In this document: piece by piece, positions 62,501 through 64,000 of the stretch | Layout: each line of letters opens with the position of its first letter | How positions within the stretch are numbered: the stretch's first letter is position 1 | DNA from: Nostoc sp. ATCC 53789 | Lineage (GTDB): Bacteria > Cyanobacteriota > Cyanobacteriia > Cyanobacteriales > Nostocaceae | Length of the DNA stretch: 64,000 bases | Direction: 5' to 3' | Assembly: GCF_009873495.1 (NCBI RefSeq) | Contig: NZ_CP046706.1 | Location: 155,531-219,530, forward strand | Notes under the pieces: model-generated | The model's input: the letters and a program-made list of their open reading frames with translations, nothing else | Database searches by the model: none | What the model was told of the DNA's origin: nothing | Position numbers and translations under genes: made by a program

Positions 62501-64000
62501 TGCTTTTTCACATTTGGCAGATAAGGTTAGTATGTGCCAAGGATGCTTACCCAAATCAGAATCCTTAACCTGGGACTGTTGAGTCGGAGCTTCTTCTAAA
62601 ATTACATGAGCATTAGTTCCACTAAACCCAAAAGAACTAACTCCAGCTATACGGCTTTTTCCATTTGTTGGCCAAGGGCTAATCTGCGTCGGAATTTTTA
62701 CTGGTAATTCCGACCAATTAATATAAGGATTAGGCTGGTTAAAATGCAGTGATGGTACTATTTGTTGATTTTGCAGTTGTAGGACTATTTTGATCAAACC
62801 AGCAACTCCTGCTGCTGCCTCTAAGTGTCCAATGTTAGTTTTTACTGAGCCAACTATTAAAGGTTGCTCTTTAGAGTGGCTTGTGCCAAATACAGTCCCT
62901 AGGGCTCCAACTTCAATCGGATCTCCCAAGGATGTCCCTGTACCATGAGCTTCAAAATAACTAATATTTGCCGGTTCTACTCCCCCATTTTCCAAAGCTT
63001 GGCGAATTACTGCTTGTTGAGAAGGACCGTTAGGAACCGTTAAACCACTGGTGTGACCATCTTGGTTAATGGCGCTTCCCCGAATCACAGCCAAGATATT
63101 GTCTTTATCAGTTAATGCATCTGATAAACGTTTGAGTACAACAACACCGCATCCTTCACCACGAACAAAACCATCTGCACTAGCGTCAAAAGTCTTACAT
63201 CGCCCATTAAAGGACAACATACGGGCTTTAGAAAAAGCTATACTCACCTCTGGAGAAATTATTCTATTCACTCCTCCTGCCAATGCTAGGTTAGATTCTC
63301 CTCTTCTTAAACTGGAGCAAGCTAAATGCACACTTACCAAAGAAGAGGAGCAGGCTGTGTCTACTGCTAAAGAAGGTCCGAGTAACCCTAAAATATAGGA
63401 AATTCGCCCCGATGCCGTACTATGAGCATTACCTGATACAACATAAGCATCAATTTGTTCTGAGTCTTGAGCAATTACGCGTTGGTAATAATCATTGCCA
63501 CAAATGCCAGTAAAAACACTTGTTTGGCTTCCGTTAAGTTCAGTCGGATTTATTAGAGCATTCTCTATGGCTTCCCAAGTAACTTCTAATAGTAATCGCT
63601 GTTGAGGGTCTAAATGAATCGCTTCTCTAGGAGAAATACCGAACAAATTAGCATCAAACTGATCTAGAAGCTCAATGAATCCCCCATAAGGAGTATAAAT
63701 TTTACCAGGAGATTCTGGGTTTGGGTCATAGTAATTATCAAGATTCCATCGATTTGGGGGTACTTGAGTGATGGCATCTACTCCGTTTTTTAAAACTTCC
63801 CAAAACCCTTTCGGAGTAGATGCACCTCCGGGGAAGCGGCAGCCCATTCCAATGATTGCTATTGGTTCAGTCTTGGCATATTCTAAAGCGTCCAGTTTGG
63901 ATTGCATCCTCTCTAAGGCAAGTAGCGCTTGTTTAGTTGGCGATAGAGAGTCAGCTTGTTTTGAGTTAGAAGTATTACGCCTATTAATATTCATGTCCAT
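53591..64000 (-). CDS. crpB: CrpB two-module type I PKS (end of cryptophycin unit A)
   Basis: 3469 residues from the ATG at the window's last bases; upstream context, including the ribosome-binding site and crpA, is out of view. The N-terminus (about 18-43) is a helical docking segment. Module 1: KS (C217, H352, H392), AT (GHSVGEY, S674; HAFH at 774-777, malonyl type), KR (TGGLGALG at 1247-1254, Y1388) and ACP (S1557). Module 2: KS (C1795), AT (S2244; HAFH at 2344-2347), DH (H2551, D2723), KR (Y3229) and ACP (S3397). Both KRs carry the B-type LDD motif. Module 1 leaves a hydroxyl and module 2 an alkene, exactly the 5-hydroxy-2-ene part of unit A. The chain passes to CrpC. Confidence 0.9.
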   Translation of the reverse strand: MDMNINRRNTSNSKQADSLSPTKQALLALERMQSKLDALEYAKTEPIAIIGMGCRFPGGASTPKGFWEVLKNGVDAITQVPPNRWNLDNYYDPNPESPGKIYTPYGGFIELLDQFDANLFGISPREAIHLDPQQRLLLEVTWEAIENALINPTELNGSQTSVFTGICGNDYYQRVIAQDSEQIDAYVVSGNAHSTASGRISYILGLLGPSLAVDTACSSSLVSVHLACSSLRRGESNLALAGGVNRIISPEVSIAFSKARMLSFNGRCKTFDASADGFVRGEGCGVVVLKRLSDALTDKDNILAVIRGSAINQDGHTSGLTVPNGPSQQAVIRQALENGGVEPANISYFEAHGTGTSLGDPIEVGALGTVFGTSHSKEQPLIVGSVKTNIGHLEAAAGVAGLIKIVLQLQNQQIVPSLHFNQPNPYINWSELPVKIPTQISPWPTNGKSRIAGVSSFGFSGTNAHVILEEAPTQQSQVKDSDLGKHPWHILTLSAKCEKALQEMIQSYEEFLSNDNTATIADICFSAHISRSHFDYRLALIAPSTEKLRQKLKVFQKNPEDTLGVVRGQVDSKKLAKIVFLFTGQGSQYINMGRQLYETQPVFRQTLEQCEQILQPYLKKSILDIIYPEDNQKLNSSIIDQTAYTQVALFAIEYALYKLWESWGIKPDVVMGHSVGEYVAATVAGIFSLEDGLKLIAHRGRLMQQLSSGGEMLSVMASIEKVNQLIAPYSQKVAIASINGPQSIVISGEAEAIGAVQNSLEAEDIKTKRLQVSHAFHSHLMEPMLADFEAVASEITYNQPNIPLVSNVTGARAENSIATASYWVNHVRQPVKFAQSMDTLQQEGYSIFLEIGPKPTLLGMGRQCLPEDVGVWLPSLRPGQEDWQQMLQSLAELYVHGVKVDWLGFDKDYSRSKVVLPTYPFQRQRYWIESTESQSQKAAYSSCETKSTPIFDLLIHGNIQQLAQQIEKIGKFSPEQVNLLPEFLEVLVKQHQKQLIIETTKDFLYQVQWKPLVDTQPKTSIKPSHWLIFADTTAVGEKLVQQLQSHHCECSLVYRSDCYRKLDEGTYQLNPTEAQEFEQLIQAIGENSKLPLLHVINLWSLDIQGTQDLTTTTLKQAQLWGCGTVLQLVKVLTKTKSVAKLWLVTRGAQLVKSQTESVCVAASPLWGMGRVISLEHPQLWGGMVDLDPISPESEAYTLLQLLVNSNQLEDHLALRADNLYFARLVKQSLKPYDSVSLKDNATYLITGGLGALGLHTARWMVQQGARHLVLTGRKQPNLEAQQIIEELQKLGAQILVLCGDISDEVDATTIFSEIEASLPTLKGVINAAGVLDDALLHSMSWEQFTQVMAPKVQGAWHLHNLTQNKALDFFVCFSSMASLVGSPGQGNYAAANAFMDALAHHRRGMGLPGLSINWGPWAQAGMAASLDNRNRDRMVASGITPLTPEQGLQVLGQLLEQSLPQVGVLSVQWSVFQEKFSFGNQIPLLLELLGETESQQKAFRTKTKQNELLKRLESLPCKERYYVLRTEIQSEVAKVLALNDSQLPGFEQGFFDLGMDSLMAVELRNRITQLLKVTLPSTLSFDFPNIEQLTKYISSQILDLSTSNDGQQPEQKVKAAEHEPIAIIGMGCSLPGGANTPEKFWELLHSGTSAREEIPAQRWDVNSYYDPDREAAGKMVTRYGHFISGVDQFDPEFFGISPREATAMDPQHRLLLEVSWQALERAGQKVERLSSEPVGVFVGNDGHDYEQLMQKHLEQEPNSTFGTYTCTGNSPSSASGRLAYTFGFTGPTVTIDTACSSSLVAIHQACNSIRLGECQMAIAGGVKLHLTPSSYIFTSRAGMISPDGLCKTFDISADGYGRGEGCGMVVLKSLSQAQADGDPILALILGSAVNQDGPSSGLTVPNGQSQQKLILQALKQARVEPADISYLEAHGTGTSLGDPIEVNAAAAVLGLQRSPSQPLWIGTVKTNIGHLESAAGVSGLIKVVLSLQHQQIPANLHLQEPNPKIDWQPWLQVPQALTPWVGSKGRLAGVSSFGFTGTNAHVVLSETPAAIASSTVEYERPLHLLQLSAKNDLALAQLAQRYSDHLKTHLEQDLRDICFTANSSRLAHKHRLAVVASNRKELQQKLGNFGTDSERMDLVTGQVSSSQLTKVAMLFTGQGSQYVGMGRQLYQTQPTFKQFVDQCAQILENYLDKPLLEILDVAQVQENVLAQTAYTQVALFAIEYALYKLWESWGIKPDVVMGHSAGEYVAATVAGIFSLEDGLKLIAHRGRLMQQLPSGGEMLSVMASIEKVNQLIAPYSQKVAIASINGPQSIVISGEAEAIGAVQNSLEAEDIKTKRLQVSHAFHSHLMEPMLADFEAVASEITYNQPNIPLVSNVTGARAENSIATASYWVNHVRQPVKFAQSMDTLQQEGYSIFLEIGPKPTLLGMGRQCLPEDVGVWLPSLKPGQEDWQQMLQSLAELYVHGVKVDWLGFDKDYSRSKVVLPTYPFQRQRYWIETNNNLIHQKQFLSNHKNLHPLLGQRLHLAALEQQIRFECQISASQPTYLQHHCVFSQPVFPAAAYLEIALAAGSILFNSDDLILEDIAIQKVLILSKDEINTIQIVLNLQLVQSYKFQIFSLDINTNSSEPKWILHIEGKILVGNKDPQLETTNLKAIKDEYNQQILPTEFYQKFEEWGLNYGSSFQAVKQLWHSEGKALGEIQLPETEVNVATLYQLHPILLDASFQVLAAVMGKTDNQETYLPLEIKRLQIYRSGSNSLWTQVEIGATETNKQTLSGKVCLLDEQGIVVARVEGLTLLRTSREALLRNIEPKFNNWLYQIHWQTQSISPHNQSIDLTKSGSWLLFSPPTGIGKHLVESLEQQGWHCILVTPGENYQQLESQHYQINPNHPEEFLHLLQSSLEQQPPLRGIIHLWSLDSTIALRTGAQELQKSQELGCGSVLHLVQALVKNQDMESAPLWLVTQGSQSVGNESLPIQFQQTPLWGLGRVIAQEHRELQCRCLDLDPTMEDSQTVAALLEELLSPGDENQIAYCQGVRHVARLERQQKMSTSTQSGLQISSQQPFQLKLSEYKSLDNLIQAEASYLITGGLGALGLKTAEWMVQQGVKYLVLTGRRQPSAKAQQTIEQLQKAGAQVLVLCGDISQQENVARIIESIKVSLPALRGIIHAAGILDDGLLLNMNWEKFTQVMAPKVQGAWHLHNLTQNLPLDFFVCFSSMASILGSPGQGNYAAANAFMDGLAHHRRGMGLPGLSINWGPWAQEGMAANLDSPHQDRMVSKGMTFLSSEQGLQVLGQLLEQSIPQVGVLPIQWSVFQEQFSFGNQIPLLSQLVKESKSQQKALKTKTKHNEFLEQLKAALPREREKLLIIYIKDEISQVLSLSTSQIDMQQPLNTMGLDSLMAVELHNRLQTDLLVDISIVKFIEDISIVDLATEVNEQLSQVAQNQGVESENNGQLYQSNRKENERIRGEL
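56503..57370 (-). repeat. AT-domain duplicated tract, copy in CrpB module 2
   Basis: This 868-bp stretch matches 61213-62080 without gaps and with about five base differences counted by eye. It covers most of the AT and the post-AT linker (residues 2211-2499). Confidence 0.93.
61213..62080 (-). repeat. AT-domain duplicated tract, copy in CrpB module 1
   Basis: Partner of 56503-57370, 4710 bp away in direct orientation. It encodes residues 641-929, with only three amino-acid differences (V675/A, S707/P, R877/K). The flanking AT and KS sequences are much less alike, so the borders are sharp. Confidence 0.93.

Overview
The DNA is from a filamentous, heterocyst-type cyanobacterium, most likely a Nostoc. 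The signs are HIP1-type sites (GCGATCGC) scattered across the window, heptad-type short tandem repeats between genes, a CyRepA1-type replication protein, a CHAT/hemagglutinin-type island and cyanobacterial NRPS/PKS families. The right half is recognised, from domain order and gene order, as the cryptophycin gene cluster (crpB to crpH; crpA would lie beyond the right edge). That product is known from Nostoc strains.

Layout. 1-13.4 kb looks like plasmid or integrated-plasmid backbone: a virB2-virB3-virB4-like conjugation operon running off the left edge, two small ribbon-helix-helix proteins, a VapBC-type toxin-antitoxin pair, a tyrosine recombinase and a CyRepA1-type replication protein whose gene carries in-frame copies of intergenic-type repeats. 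14-28.2 kb is accessory: a STAND NTPase, a Ser/Thr kinase with TPRs, a secreted protein, a CHAT-domain protein and a hemagglutinin-like secreted protein, then a GNAT enzyme, a thioredoxin-fold protein, a membrane protein and a plasmid-type DNA-binding protein. 28.2-32.3 kb is a mobile-element graveyard: an apparently intact IS4-type element with a 9-bp target duplication, a much older broken element with repeats nested inside it, and the 40-codon tail of a peptide-exporter ABC protein.

32.5-64 kb, all on the minus strand, is the cryptophycin locus. CrpB (two PKS modules) completes the phenyl-octadienoic unit A. CrpC (C-A-MT-T-E) adds D-O-methyltyrosine. CrpD adds the beta-alanine-type unit C, then a keto acid that its KR reduces to the hydroxy acid, and its TE releases the macrocycle. 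CrpE is the P450 epoxidase, CrpF an Fe/2-oxoglutarate oxygenase, CrpG the PanD-like decarboxylase supplying unit C, and CrpH the flavin halogenase. crpB-crpC overlap by 4 bp and crpC-crpD and crpD-crpE are closely spaced, so they are probably one transcript. crpF-crpG overlap or nearly touch, behind a 383-bp gap, and crpH is separated from crpG by an IS6-type transposase scar.

Most notable: an 868-bp near-identical tract shared by the two AT domains of crpB; a composite second module in crpD (remnant A domain plus a complete second ligase); an arginine-methyltransferase-like MT inside the CrpC A domain; the position of a natural-product cluster beside conjugation and replication genes; and inverted-repeat elements sitting inside coding sequence. 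Assignments rest on reading motifs by eye; no database search was run.
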